Origin: Candidatus Dormiibacterota bacterium
Lineage (GTDB): Bacteria; Chloroflexota; Dormibacteria; Aeolococcales; Aeolococcaceae
Assembly: GCA_003162415.1 (NCBI GenBank)
Contig: PMOL01000004.1
Location: 454,474-518,473, forward strand
Direction: 5' to 3'
Length of the DNA stretch: 64,000 bases
A program made the position numbers and the translations under genes. Each line of letters starts with the position of its first letter. Position 1 is the first letter of the stretch. Of this stretch, positions 44,281 through 52,343 are shown in pieces. The notes below the pieces were generated by a model. The model did not search any database. It was not told where the DNA came from and saw nothing but the letters and a program-made list of their open reading frames with translations.

Positions 44281-45651
44281 GTGAGAACTCACCCCACCCG
44301 GACCTGTCCGCCCGCCACGCCCCCGACTCGCCGGAGGCGTCGGTCCCTCGGCACCGCCTTGTTCGCCCTGGCGCTGGTTGGCGGGTTGGCATCGTTCAGC
44401 ACCCCCGCCTCGGCTGCGCAGGGAGCGTTCTCGGTGACGGCACCGCTTCCCGGCCTGGGAACGGGAAAGATCTGGAGCCTCGCGATCGAACCGTCGGTAC
44501 CGAGCACGCTCCTCGCCGGCACCGACCTCGGGGTCTACGTCTCCCGGGACACGGGGGCCACCTGGACCCGGACGCTGAGCGGCATCCGCGTCTGGACGGT
44601 CGGGTTCGACACCCACACGCCACCCAACGCGTTCGCCGGGACCGATGGGAAGGGCATCCTGGCGAGTGCCGACGCGGGCGCCACCTGGGCGGATGCCTCG
44701 AGCGGACTCGGCAACCTCGACGTGCGGGCTTTCGCATTCGGGCATGACGGCGTTGCCGCAGGCACCAACGCCGGCGTCGCGCTGAGCCCCAACGGGCGGA
44801 TCTGGCACGACGGCGGCCTCGATCGGTATTCCATCGCCGCCGTCGCCGTGGCGGCGAACTACCCCCAGTTCACGGTGCTCGCGGGTGCCGACGGCACCAC
44901 CAGCGGCACGCTCGCGTCCGGGTATCTCTTCAGCAGCACGGCTGGCGGCGCCTGGGAGGTCCTGCAATCGGGGCTGCCCACCGGGGCTGACGTGTCATCG
45001 ATCACCGCCGGCCAGATCGACCGCGCCGTCCCCAAGCGGCCGCTGATCGCGGCGACCTCACAGGGAATCTTCCGGAGCGGCGACGGCGGCGCCACCTGGA
45101 CCGCCGGAACGGGCGTCCCGCAGGCGCTCACGCTGACCGTGGCCCAGTTCGGTCCTCTCGACCCGAACCTCGCCTACGCGGGCGCCGACTCGGGCGGGAG
45201 CTCCGGGGGCGACTTCTATCGATCAACCGACGGCGGCCTCACGTATCACAAGGCCGATACCGGTCTGCCCAGCGGGAGCAAGAACGTCGACGCCATCGCG
45301 ATCGCCAACACCACGCCGCCGGAGGTGGTGGTCGCATTGAATCCACCCACCGGCGGCAGCCACCTGTACCTCGAGAGCGACGCGAGCGCCCCGGCGCCGC
45401 CGCCGCTCGTCCCCGAAGCCCCGGGAGCGCTGGTCCCATCGTCGGTCCCGACGCCCGTGCCGACCGCGACGCCGGTCGCCCAGGCGGCCAAACCGGTGGC
45501 AACGCCGCCCGCCGTCAGCGGCATCCAGCGGTTCGCTCAGGCAGCCTTCCACTGGCCGACACCGCTGGTGTACGAGGTCTTCTTCGTACTGCTCGCGCTC
45601 TACGTCTTCATCCGCTGGCGGCAGCGTTACTACGTGGAAGGGCCTCCCTAG
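44281..45651 (+). CDS. Exported BNR/YCF48-like propeller protein with C-terminal membrane anchor
   Basis: Unknown function, 456 residues from GTG 44281. Arg-rich N region and signal sequence (TALFALALVGGLASFSTPASAAQ) are followed by at least five Asp-box repeats such as VYVSRDTGATWTRTLSG, GILASADAGATWADAS and GIFRSGDGGATWTAG. A Pro/Ala/Thr-rich linker leads to one helix (VYEVFFVLLALYVFIRW) and a short tail. Same overall design as the protein at 36727-37614. Start is uncertain: the frame is open further up and no clear ribosome-binding site is seen. Adjacent to ccdA. Confidence 0.75.
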   Translation: MRTHPTRTCPPATPPTRRRRRSLGTALFALALVGGLASFSTPASAAQGAFSVTAPLPGLGTGKIWSLAIEPSVPSTLLAGTDLGVYVSRDTGATWTRTLSGIRVWTVGFDTHTPPNAFAGTDGKGILASADAGATWADASSGLGNLDVRAFAFGHDGVAAGTNAGVALSPNGRIWHDGGLDRYSIAAVAVAANYPQFTVLAGADGTTSGTLASGYLFSSTAGGAWEVLQSGLPTGADVSSITAGQIDRAVPKRPLIAATSQGIFRSGDGGATWTAGTGVPQALTLTVAQFGPLDPNLAYAGADSGGSSGGDFYRSTDGGLTYHKADTGLPSGSKNVDAIAIANTTPPEVVVALNPPTGGSHLYLESDASAPAPPPLVPEAPGALVPSSVPTPVPTATPVAQAAKPVATPPAVSGIQRFAQAAFHWPTPLVYEVFFVLLALYVFIRWRQRYYVEGPP

Positions 45652-45675
45652 CGCTCGCCGACCTACGCTAGCGCG

Positions 45676-46422
45676 GTGATTGGGGTGACAGCGGGTCCGT
45701 CGATTCCGCTCGCGTTTCTCGCCGGACTGGTGTCGTTCCTGTCGCCGTGCGTGTTCCCGCTCATGCCCGCATATGCCGCCTATCTGAGCGGGCGCGCCGG
45801 GCAACCGGCTCTGGCGGTCGCCTCGGGCGGGACCGTCTCCACATCAGCCTTCCGCAGCACCGCGATCGCGACCGGTGTCGCGTTTGTCGTCGGTTTCAGC
45901 GTGGTGTTCATCGCCGAGTACTACCTGCTCGAGGGAGTGCTCGCCATCACGGTGTTCCAGCGCAACCTCGACCTTGTCAACCGCATCGCGGGCGCGATCA
46001 TCATGGTGCTCGCGCTGCAGACCATGGGCGTGCTGCGCTTCGGCTGGCTCGAGCGGGAGCGGCGCTTCCACCTTCGGGTGTCGAGTGGCGCGGCGGGCGG
46101 GCTGCTCCTGGGACTGACCTTCGCGGCGGGATGGCTCCCATGCCTCGGTCCGCAGCTCGGCGCCATCCTCACCCTCGCGCAGAACCGCGAATTCGGCGGA
46201 CTGCCGTTCATGGTCATCTACTGCCTCGGGCTGGCGGTCCCGTTCCTGCTGGTCGCGGTCCTCGCCGACAGGCTCCAGGGGGTGCTGCGCAGCATCAACC
46301 GCCACCTCCGCGTGATCAGCATCGTCGCCGGAGTGATCCTGTTCGGGTTCGGCCTGCTGATGGCGACGGGGCAGCTGACGGTGCTGAGCGGTCTCTCGTT
46401 TCAGTCGCCGTTCAATCTGTAG
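45676..46422 (+). CDS. ccdA: Cytochrome c biogenesis protein CcdA
   Basis: Six-helix membrane protein that carries electrons from cytoplasmic thioredoxin to extracytoplasmic thiol-disulfide proteins; 248 residues. The reactive Cys pair is Cys25 in FLSPCVFPLMPAY and Cys156 in GWLPCLGPQLGAIL. The loops carry VFQRNLDLVNRIAG and a GLPFMVIYCLGLAVPF helix. GTG 45676 has TACGCT (45664-45669) 6 bp upstream. The thioredoxin-NHL protein nearby is a candidate partner. Confidence 0.92.
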   Translation: MIGVTAGPSIPLAFLAGLVSFLSPCVFPLMPAYAAYLSGRAGQPALAVASGGTVSTSAFRSTAIATGVAFVVGFSVVFIAEYYLLEGVLAITVFQRNLDLVNRIAGAIIMVLALQTMGVLRFGWLERERRFHLRVSSGAAGGLLLGLTFAAGWLPCLGPQLGAILTLAQNREFGGLPFMVIYCLGLAVPFLLVAVLADRLQGVLRSINRHLRVISIVAGVILFGFGLLMATGQLTVLSGLSFQSPFNL

Positions 46423-47917
46423 GGGGCGGCGGCGGAACCGGCGCGAGTGGCAGCCAGACGGTCACGGTCGTCCCGACACCTTCGGCGCTTCGGATGGCCA
46501 CGTCACCTCCCTGGGCCCGTGCCAGACCCTGCACGATGCTGAGACCGAGCCCACTGCCGCCCTCCTCTCGAGCTCGAGTCTTCTCGCCTCGGTAGAAGCG
46601 CTCGAAGACATGGGGCAGATCGGTGGCGGGGATGCCGGGCCCCTCGTCACGCACCTCGAGCTTGGCCCATCCGGCATCGACGGCGGTGCTCCAGTGCTGT
46701 GCCGCGCCGTGCGCGTATTTGCAGGCGTTGACCAGCAGGTTGCGCACGATGGTGCTGACCGCGCCACGGTCGGCGCGAACGAACAGCGGTCCCGGCGCGA
46801 AGTTGCGTTGCACGACGGCGGGCATACCCGGTACGCCTTCGTTGAGCAGCGCGCCGACGGTGGCGTTGACGTCGAACTCCTCGGGATGCGTCTCGCGCTG
46901 GGCATCGAGCCGAGCGAGTGTCAGCAGGTCGAGGACGAGCACCCGCATGCGCTCGGACTCGTTGCTCATCGCCTCGAGCGCGGCGTCGAGCGCGGCGGGC
47001 TCGCGGCCGGCACCCCTCCGCAGGACGTCGATGTACCCCTTGAGCGCCGTCAGCGGGGTGCGCAGCTCGTGCGATGCGTCGGCGATGAAGCGGCGCACCT
47101 GCGCCTCGGAATCCTGCTGCGCAGTGAAGGCTTCCTGGATACGGTCGGCCATGTGGTCGAAGCTGCCCGCGAGCTGACCGACCTCGTCCCTGCTCGGCGT
47201 GAGCCGGCTTCGCGCCGCGAGATCGCCGGCGGCGAGCTGCTCGGCAGTTGTGGCGAGACGGCGCATCGGACGGAGCGTCCGGCCGGTGAGCACGACGCCG
47301 AGAACGGTCGCGAGGACCACCATCACAAGGCCCCCGGCGGTGATCAGCAGGATCTCGGCGTTCAGGACATCGGTGATCGGCGTCATCGACGCGGAGAGCT
47401 GCACGACGCCGCATGCACCGGTGCCGACGGCCACGGGAAAGCCGACGACAAGCTGATCACCGTTGCCGGTGGTGATCTGCTCCGCGCCGGAGCGCGTCCC
47501 CCTGGTCATCACCTGCTGGAGCGCATTGGCGTCGAGGTTGGGCGGGCTGGCTCCTACCGGCGCAACTGCCTCCTCAGCAAGGGAGCTGTCATAGACGGCC
47601 ACCTGGACCGTCTGTCCGGTCACCGTCGACACGGCGTTTGCCACGGCCCGTGCCACGAGTGCCGGATGGCCCCGGCAGAGAGCCAGGGTGCCGGTCGTGG
47701 CCGTGGCAGCTCCCAACGCTTTCTCCTTGGCCGTGATGAGGCGTCGCGCGGAGTTGAGGTTGGCCTGCAGCTCACCGACTCGATTGCTGATCAGGCTCGC
47801 CCGCAACGTGACGTACTGGTATCCCGCGAGCAGCACCAGCAACGGCAGCAGCAGTGCGATGAAGGTGAGTGTCAACCGCCATCGCAGCGACGCGAGGGCG
47901 TGTCCGATGCGCCGCAC
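46412..47917 (-). CDS. Sensor histidine kinase (MprB-like)
   Basis: Membrane sensor of 501 residues. TM1 (about 15-37) and TM2 (about 187-211) flank an extracytoplasmic sensor of about 150 residues. Then come HAMP (TLRPMRRLATTAEQLAAGDL), HisKA with phospho-acceptor His283 in ADASHELRTPLTALKGY, and HATPase (NLLVNACKYA, DEGPGIPATDLPHVFERFYRG, GGSGLGLSIVQGLARAQGG). Upstream lies its response regulator gene, 3 bp away. The 3' end overlaps ccdA by 11 bp on the opposite strand. The signal is unknown. Confidence 0.95.
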   Translation of the reverse strand: MRRIGHALASLRWRLTLTFIALLLPLLVLLAGYQYVTLRASLISNRVGELQANLNSARRLITAKEKALGAATATTGTLALCRGHPALVARAVANAVSTVTGQTVQVAVYDSSLAEEAVAPVGASPPNLDANALQQVMTRGTRSGAEQITTGNGDQLVVGFPVAVGTGACGVVQLSASMTPITDVLNAEILLITAGGLVMVVLATVLGVVLTGRTLRPMRRLATTAEQLAAGDLAARSRLTPSRDEVGQLAGSFDHMADRIQEAFTAQQDSEAQVRRFIADASHELRTPLTALKGYIDVLRRGAGREPAALDAALEAMSNESERMRVLVLDLLTLARLDAQRETHPEEFDVNATVGALLNEGVPGMPAVVQRNFAPGPLFVRADRGAVSTIVRNLLVNACKYAHGAAQHWSTAVDAGWAKLEVRDEGPGIPATDLPHVFERFYRGEKTRAREEGGSGLGLSIVQGLARAQGGDVAIRSAEGVGTTVTVWLPLAPVPPPPPTD

Positions 47918-47920
47918 GTT

Positions 47921-48625
47921 CTACCGCGCCGCGGCGTCGCTCCCGATCACAGTGCTGCGCAGCCGGTAGCCAACACCGCGCACCGTCTGGATCCGCTCGT
48001 GAGCGGTGTCGCCAAGCTTGGTGCGCAGGTAGCGGACGTAGACCTCGATGTTGTTCTCGTCGCCGAAGAAGTTGTACCCCCACACCTCATCGAGAATTCG
48101 CTGGCGTGGCAGCACCTGGTCGGCATTGCTCGCAAGGTAGAGGAGGAGATCGTATTCCCGCACCGAGAGGTCCACGGTGCGATCTCCGGCACGAACCTCG
48201 CGAGTCGCCGTGTCGATGCTCAGGTCGCCGGCGTGGATGACGCGGCTCAGATCCGGGTTTCGACGTCGCAGCACTGCGCGGATCCGGGCGAGCAACTCGG
48301 CGAAGTCAAAGGGCTTGACGAGGTAGTCGTCGGCGCCGAGCTCGAGCCCCTGGATGCGATCGCTGGCCTCGTCGCGCGCGCTGAGGATGATGATCCCGCG
48401 AGAGCGGTCGCCTGATAGCGCGCGGCAGAGCTGCCAGCCGTCGACACGCGGCATCATCAGGTCGAGCACGACCAGGTGTGGCTTGAACTCGTCGACCACA
48501 CGTAGCGCGACGTGGCCGTCGGGTGCGGTCCGGACGTCGTAGCCCTCATGGCGCAACCCGAGCGCGATGAAGTCGGTGATGCTCTGCTCGTCGTCCACGA
48601 CGAGGAGGCGGGTCGGCCCACTCAT
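47921..48625 (-). CDS. OmpR-family response regulator (MprA-like)
   Basis: Two-domain DNA-binding regulator of 234 residues. Receiver: acidic pocket Asp11-Asp12, phospho-acceptor Asp55 in VVLDLMMPRVDG, and Lys in DDYLVKPFDFAEL. The winged-helix output domain has LSVREYDLLLYLASNADQVLPRQRILDEVWGYNF and VYVRYLRTKL. ATG 48625 has a good -10 (TATACT, 48633-48638) 7 bp upstream. Tandem TCTCAGC boxes lie 62-79 bp upstream and may be its own target. First gene of the two-component operon. Confidence 0.95.
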   Translation of the reverse strand: MSGPTRLLVVDDEQSITDFIALGLRHEGYDVRTAPDGHVALRVVDEFKPHLVVLDLMMPRVDGWQLCRALSGDRSRGIIILSARDEASDRIQGLELGADDYLVKPFDFAELLARIRAVLRRRNPDLSRVIHAGDLSIDTATREVRAGDRTVDLSVREYDLLLYLASNADQVLPRQRILDEVWGYNFFGDENNIEVYVRYLRTKLGDTAHERIQTVRGVGYRLRSTVIGSDAAAR

Positions 48626-48632
48626 TGCCTCG

Positions 48633-48638
48633 AGTATA
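48633..48638 (-). promoter_or_regulatory. -10 hexamer of the two-component operon
   Basis: TATACT on the minus strand, 7 bp before the ATG, so the transcript should start at or next to the start codon. No convincing -35 is present. Confidence 0.6.
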
Positions 48639-48686
48639 TGAGTCGACTCGCGACAACTCCGCCACGAGATGATCGCAAAGAGCCCT

Positions 48687-48704
48687 TCTCAGCGCACTCT
48701 CAGC
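48687..48704. promoter_or_regulatory. Tandem TCTCAGC boxes, candidate response-regulator site
   Basis: TCTCAGC occurs at 48687-48693 and 48698-48704, an 11-bp offset, as expected for head-to-tail binding of an OmpR-type dimer on one face of DNA. It lies in the 98-bp divergent region between the response regulator and PHP genes, just upstream of the PHP -10 (TACACT, 48712-48717). Confidence 0.5.
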
Positions 48705-48723
48705 AGGCCACTACACTGGATCG

Positions 48724-49527
48724 ATGAGCCAGAGATCGACTGCTCGCGTGAGCACCGCCGACGGCCTCGCCGCCGCCGAGATTCATGCGCACACGCTGGC
48801 GAGTGACGGGATGGTCAGCGCTGTCGAGCTGGTCCGCGCGGCGGCCGTGATCGGACTGAGGGTGCTCTGCATCACCGACCACGACACCAGCTCCGAGCTC
48901 GGGCCGGCGATCGAGGTGGGCGGCGCGCTGGGTGTCGACGTCGTGCGCGGCGAGGAGGTCACGGCGTCGTTTCCGCCCGGCATCCACATCGTCGGGTTGT
49001 TCCTGGATCGGCAGATCCGCATGCACATGTCGGTTGAGGACACGGTTGACGCGATCCACGATGCGGGCGGCCTCGCCATCATCGCGCATCCGTTCATGCC
49101 GACCTGGTTCGCCTCGATGACTCCCGGCAGGGCACGGACCCTGCTCGAGACCCACCGGGTGGATGGCATCGAGCTGCGCCACACGGCGCCGGTGCTCCCG
49201 CGGACCTGGGGGCTGCTCGACACCTTCTACGCCGACCACCGCGACCGCCTTGGGGCGGCGCTCGGTGCCGGGGACAGCCACTTCGGGGCGCACGACCTGG
49301 GGCGGGTGCTGACCGTGTTCCCGGGAAACGGGGCGGCGGACCTGCGCAGAGCCATCGAGGATCGGACCACGTCGCCGATGTCCGGCGCGGTGGCGCCGAC
49401 GGCCCCGCCACTCCGGATGCGCCTCGCCCAGCAGTACCGATCGATGGTGTGGCTCGGCGGCGAGCGCCGCGCAGGAAGGGTCGGGGGCGGAGCGGGTCCG
49501 TCCGGAGGGGCGGTGACCCCCGGTTAG
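48724..49527 (+). CDS. PHP domain metal-dependent phosphoesterase
   Basis: Phosphoesterase or hydrolase of the PHP superfamily, 267 residues. Metal-binding motifs are EIHAHTLASDG, CITDHDT, GEEVTAS, IIAHPFMP and GAGDSHFGAHD, all intact. Homologues act on 5'-nucleotides or 3',5'-bisphosphates; substrate not inferable. ATG 48724 has TACACT 6 bp upstream (leaderless type). The C-terminal about 30 residues are Gly/Arg-rich and poorly conserved in appearance. tRNA-Lys follows 12 bp after the stop. Confidence 0.88.
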   Translation: MSQRSTARVSTADGLAAAEIHAHTLASDGMVSAVELVRAAAVIGLRVLCITDHDTSSELGPAIEVGGALGVDVVRGEEVTASFPPGIHIVGLFLDRQIRMHMSVEDTVDAIHDAGGLAIIAHPFMPTWFASMTPGRARTLLETHRVDGIELRHTAPVLPRTWGLLDTFYADHRDRLGAALGAGDSHFGAHDLGRVLTVFPGNGAADLRRAIEDRTTSPMSGAVAPTAPPLRMRLAQQYRSMVWLGGERRAGRVGGGAGPSGGAVTPG

Positions 49528-49539
49528 AATCGGGCCCTG

Positions 49540-49612
49540 GCCCGTTTAGCTCAGTTGGTAGAGCAGGGGACTCTTAATCCCAAGGTCCAGGGTTCGAACC
49601 CCTGAGCGGGCA
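49540..49612 (+). tRNA. tRNA-Lys (CUU)
   Basis: Acceptor stem GCCCGTT with AGCGGGC (one G-T pair), D arm with AGCTCAGTTGGTAGAGC, anticodon loop CTCTTAA (anticodon CTT) on stem GGGGA/TCCCA with a weak last pair, T arm CAGGG-TTCGAAC-CCCTG. Discriminator is A at 49612; CCA is not encoded, unlike the tRNA-Asp gene here. Confidence 0.95.
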
Positions 49613-49629
49613 CGCCTTTTGTGTATTCC

Positions 49630-49717
49630 TTCGGTTGATGCTTGACAAAAGGCATTCGGCTGAAGCTTTACAGGGCTTCGGCTGAGGCTTTACACCTACG
49701 TCGGTTGACGCTTGACA
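49630..49717. repeat. Four 18-bp tandem repeats, possible IS21-type terminus
   Basis: Copies start at 49630, 49655, 49677 and 49700, with consensus TTCGGYTGANGCTTKACA and 4-7 bp spacers. Read on the minus strand each is TGT-M-AAGC-N-TCARCCGAA. Multiple subterminal repeats of this type are typical of IS21-family ends. No transposase gene and no second end are in the window, so it would be a remnant. Lies 18 bp after tRNA-Lys and ends 10 bp before the next ORF. The interval 49613-49629 shows nothing else. Confidence 0.6.
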
Positions 49718-49726
49718 CTCCCTCAG

Positions 49727-50005
49727 ATGAGGGAACTGAGCGTGGCCGAGCAGCAGTGGGTTTCGCGGTCAGTCTCGGTCTTGAACCGAACCGACGACGC
49801 GCGCCGCCGTGGTCAGGATGGTGCCTTGAATATCCTTTGCGCGCGGTGCGGCTCGGAGCGTCTGATCCCGCTTACGTTCGGCGATTCGGACGACGGCGAT
49901 CGCGTCTCCGAGCTACCCGCGCGTCCGATCATGAAATGCGTTGAATGCAGCGAGCTTCTCTACGCGCGGAATGTCGTCGGTGCGGACGGGGACAGCCAAA
50001 CATGA
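49727..50005 (+). CDS. Small zinc-ribbon-like protein
   Basis: Unrecognised protein of 92 residues. Two Cys-x2-Cys pairs, CARCGSERL and KCVECSELLY, are separated by about 28 residues and predict a zinc ribbon; a short helix (VAEQQWVSRSVSVLNR) precedes them. ATG 49727 was chosen; a TTG at 49712 is in frame. No Shine-Dalgarno is visible. It overlaps the methyltransferase gene by 4 bp (ATGA), which supports it being a real gene. It directly follows the 18-bp repeat array. Confidence 0.6.
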   Translation: MRELSVAEQQWVSRSVSVLNRTDDARRRGQDGALNILCARCGSERLIPLTFGDSDDGDRVSELPARPIMKCVECSELLYARNVVGADGDSQT

Positions 50006-50673
50006 GCGAGTGGACCACGTGGCACGAGGGCTACGCGCCGGGTTCGCCGCTGGCGCGGCGTCTCGCCGTCGTTCAGGGCCACGTCCGCGAAGCGTTGAAC
50101 ACAGCACTGCCCGGTCCCATCCGCGTGATCAGCATCTGCGCGGGAGACGGGCGCGATGTCCTGGGCGTGCTGTCGGGGCATCCACGCCGGGCCGATGTTC
50201 GCGCGCGCCTGGTCGATCTGGATCCCGAGCTTGCCCAACGGGCCCGTGAACGCGCCGCCGAGATCTCACCGGCGATCGAGGTCGTCACTGGTGACGCATC
50301 ACGCACCAGCAGCTTCGCTGGTGCTGTTCCGGCGGACATCGCGCTGGTGTGCGGCATCTTCGGAAACGTGAGCGACGACGACATCCACTACACGATTGCC
50401 CACCTGCCATCGCTCTGCGCACCGAATGCGACGGTCATCTGGACACGCGGGACGTTCGCGCCAGATTTGACACCAACCATTCGGGTCTGGTTCATGGAGG
50501 CCGGCTTCACCGAGCTCGACTTCGTGGCGATCCCGAGCACGACCGCTGGGGTGGGCGCCAACCGCCTGACGGCTCCCCCGCATGCGTTCGAGCCCGACCT
50601 TCACCTCTTCACGTTCCTCCCGCGGGGGAAGCGTCCCTCGCAACGCAACGGGTCGATCAAGTTGTCGGGCTGA
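50002..50673 (+). CDS. Class I SAM-dependent methyltransferase
   Basis: Protein of 223 residues with a Rossmann-type SAM-binding motif I in IRVISICAGDGRDVLGVL, an acidic end of strand 2 (ARLVDLDPELAQRARERA) and IEVVTGDAS (motif III-like). DIALVCGIFGNVSDDD holds the region usual for catalytic contacts. Substrate unknown. Coupled to the zinc-ribbon protein by a 4-bp overlap. The open frame begins at 49945, but ATG 50002 (MSEWTTWHEGYAPGS) suits the fold. It may recognise nucleic acid or protein together with its partner (inference). Confidence 0.8.
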   Translation: MSEWTTWHEGYAPGSPLARRLAVVQGHVREALNTALPGPIRVISICAGDGRDVLGVLSGHPRRADVRARLVDLDPELAQRARERAAEISPAIEVVTGDASRTSSFAGAVPADIALVCGIFGNVSDDDIHYTIAHLPSLCAPNATVIWTRGTFAPDLTPTIRVWFMEAGFTELDFVAIPSTTAGVGANRLTAPPHAFEPDLHLFTFLPRGKRPSQRNGSIKLSG

Positions 50674-50765
50674 CGCCCATCGCAGAACACCACGGTGGCG
50701 GTGGGCGAGCTGATCGCCGATGCGGAGCCCAGCCGACAGCTTACCGGCGCCCCTAAGCTCATGGG

Positions 50766-52343
50766 ATGCCCGAACCGGAGCAACCCAGCACGCGTCCCGA
50801 CCTCGCGGAAGCGCTCCGTCGCCGCAACCTGACTCGCGACGAGAGCCGCGGCGAGGTCGTCGCCGCGCGGCACGCGTCCGGACGCAGGACAGCACGCGAG
50901 AATCTCGACGACCTCTGCGATCCCGGCAGCCTAATCGAGTACGGCGGGCTGGCGATCGCGGCACAGCGCGGACGCCGCAGTGTCGACGATCTCGTGCGCC
51001 GGACACCGGCCGACGGGCTGATCGCCGGGACAGCGCGTGTGAACAGCGCGCTGGTCGGTGAGGAGCGCGCCCAGTGCGCCGTGCTCTCTTACGACTACAC
51101 CGTCCTCGCCGGAACGCAGGGAGTGATGGGGCACCGGAAGAAGGACCGCCTTTTCGACGTGGTGGGACGACTCCGCCTTCCGGTCGTGCTCTTCGCCGAG
51201 GGCGGCGGCGGCAGGCCTGGCGACACCGATCACGCCGTGGTCGCCGGACTCGACGTGATGGCATTCGCGCTCTGGGCGCGGCTCTCCGGCCTCGTGCCCC
51301 GTATCGGGATCGCGTCGGGTCGATGCTTCGCCGGCAACGCGGCGCTGCTCGGCTGCTCAGATCTGATCATCGCGACACCGGACGCGAGCATCGGCATGGG
51401 CGGCCCGGCGATGATCGAGGGCGGCGGCCTCGGCGTGGTGGACGCAGACGAGGTGGGGCCGTTCGACGTGCAGGTGAAGAACGGCGTGATCGATATCGCC
51501 GCTGCCGACGAGGCCGACGCGGTGCGGCTTGCCCGCCACGCGCTGTCCTTCTTTCAGGGACCCGTGGTTGACTGGGAGGCCCCGGATCAGCTGGCTCTGC
51601 GCGACGTCGTGCCCGAGAATCGTCGGCGCGCGTACGACGTGCACCGTGCGGTCGAGATCATCGCCGACACCGGCTCGTCGCTCGAGGTGCGACCGGGGTT
51701 CGGGCGGGGCATGGTCACCACCCTCGCGCGGATCGAGGGCCACCCGGTCGGGATCGTCGCCAACAATCCAATGCATCTCGCCGGGGCGATCACCAGCGAC
51801 TGCGCCGACAAGGCCGCACGCTTTCTGCAACTGTGCGAGGCGTTCCGGCTGCCCGTCCTCTTCCTCTGCGACACGCCCGGGATCATGGTTGGACCCGACG
51901 CCGAGGCCACCGCACTGGTCCGGCACGCGAGCCGGCTGTTCCTCGCCGGAGCCGCGCTCACGGTTCCCTTCATGACCGTGGTGCTGCGCAAGGGATATGG
52001 CCTCGGCGCCCAGGCCATGGCGGGAGGAAGTTTCCGCGCGCCATTGATGACGGTCGCATGGCCCACCGGCGAATTCGGCGGGATGGGACTCGAGGGTGCG
52101 GTGAAGCTCGCCTACAGAAAGGAGCTGGAGGCGATCGAGGACGCCGAGGCGCGCAGCGAACGCTTTGACGCCATGGTCGCGGACGCGTACGCACGGGGGA
52201 CCGCGCTCAACACCGCAACGTATTTCGAGGTCGATGACGTGGTCGACCCGGCAACCACGCGCACCTTGGTGGCCGGCGTGATCCTCCGTCCGGAGGTCGG
52301 CGGGCCGAAGGCGCCGAGACGTCGCTTTGTCGACGCATGGTGA
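50766..52343 (+). CDS. Acyl-CoA carboxylase carboxyltransferase subunit (AccD/PccB type)
   Basis: Carboxyltransferase that moves CO2 from biotin to acetyl-, propionyl- or another acyl-CoA; 525 residues in two crotonase-like halves. The first has GTQGVMGHRKKDRLFDVV and FAEGGGGRPGD; oxyanion Gly-Gly motifs occur in GIASGRCFAGNAALLG and MGGPAMIEGGGLG. The second has RPGFGRGMVTTLARIEGHPVG, LCDTPGIMVGP and YGLGAQAMAGGS. The biotin carboxylase subunit is not adjacent. ATG 50766 has TAAGCT (50754-50759) 6 bp upstream. Acyl specificity unknown. Confidence 0.9.
   Translation: MPEPEQPSTRPDLAEALRRRNLTRDESRGEVVAARHASGRRTARENLDDLCDPGSLIEYGGLAIAAQRGRRSVDDLVRRTPADGLIAGTARVNSALVGEERAQCAVLSYDYTVLAGTQGVMGHRKKDRLFDVVGRLRLPVVLFAEGGGGRPGDTDHAVVAGLDVMAFALWARLSGLVPRIGIASGRCFAGNAALLGCSDLIIATPDASIGMGGPAMIEGGGLGVVDADEVGPFDVQVKNGVIDIAAADEADAVRLARHALSFFQGPVVDWEAPDQLALRDVVPENRRRAYDVHRAVEIIADTGSSLEVRPGFGRGMVTTLARIEGHPVGIVANNPMHLAGAITSDCADKAARFLQLCEAFRLPVLFLCDTPGIMVGPDAEATALVRHASRLFLAGAALTVPFMTVVLRKGYGLGAQAMAGGSFRAPLMTVAWPTGEFGGMGLEGAVKLAYRKELEAIEDAEARSERFDAMVADAYARGTALNTATYFEVDDVVDPATTRTLVAGVILRPEVGGPKAPRRRFVDAW

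Noticed and set aside
49630..49717. CRISPR array
   Set aside because: Repeats are only 18 bp and imperfect, spacers only 4-7 bp, and no cas gene is present.
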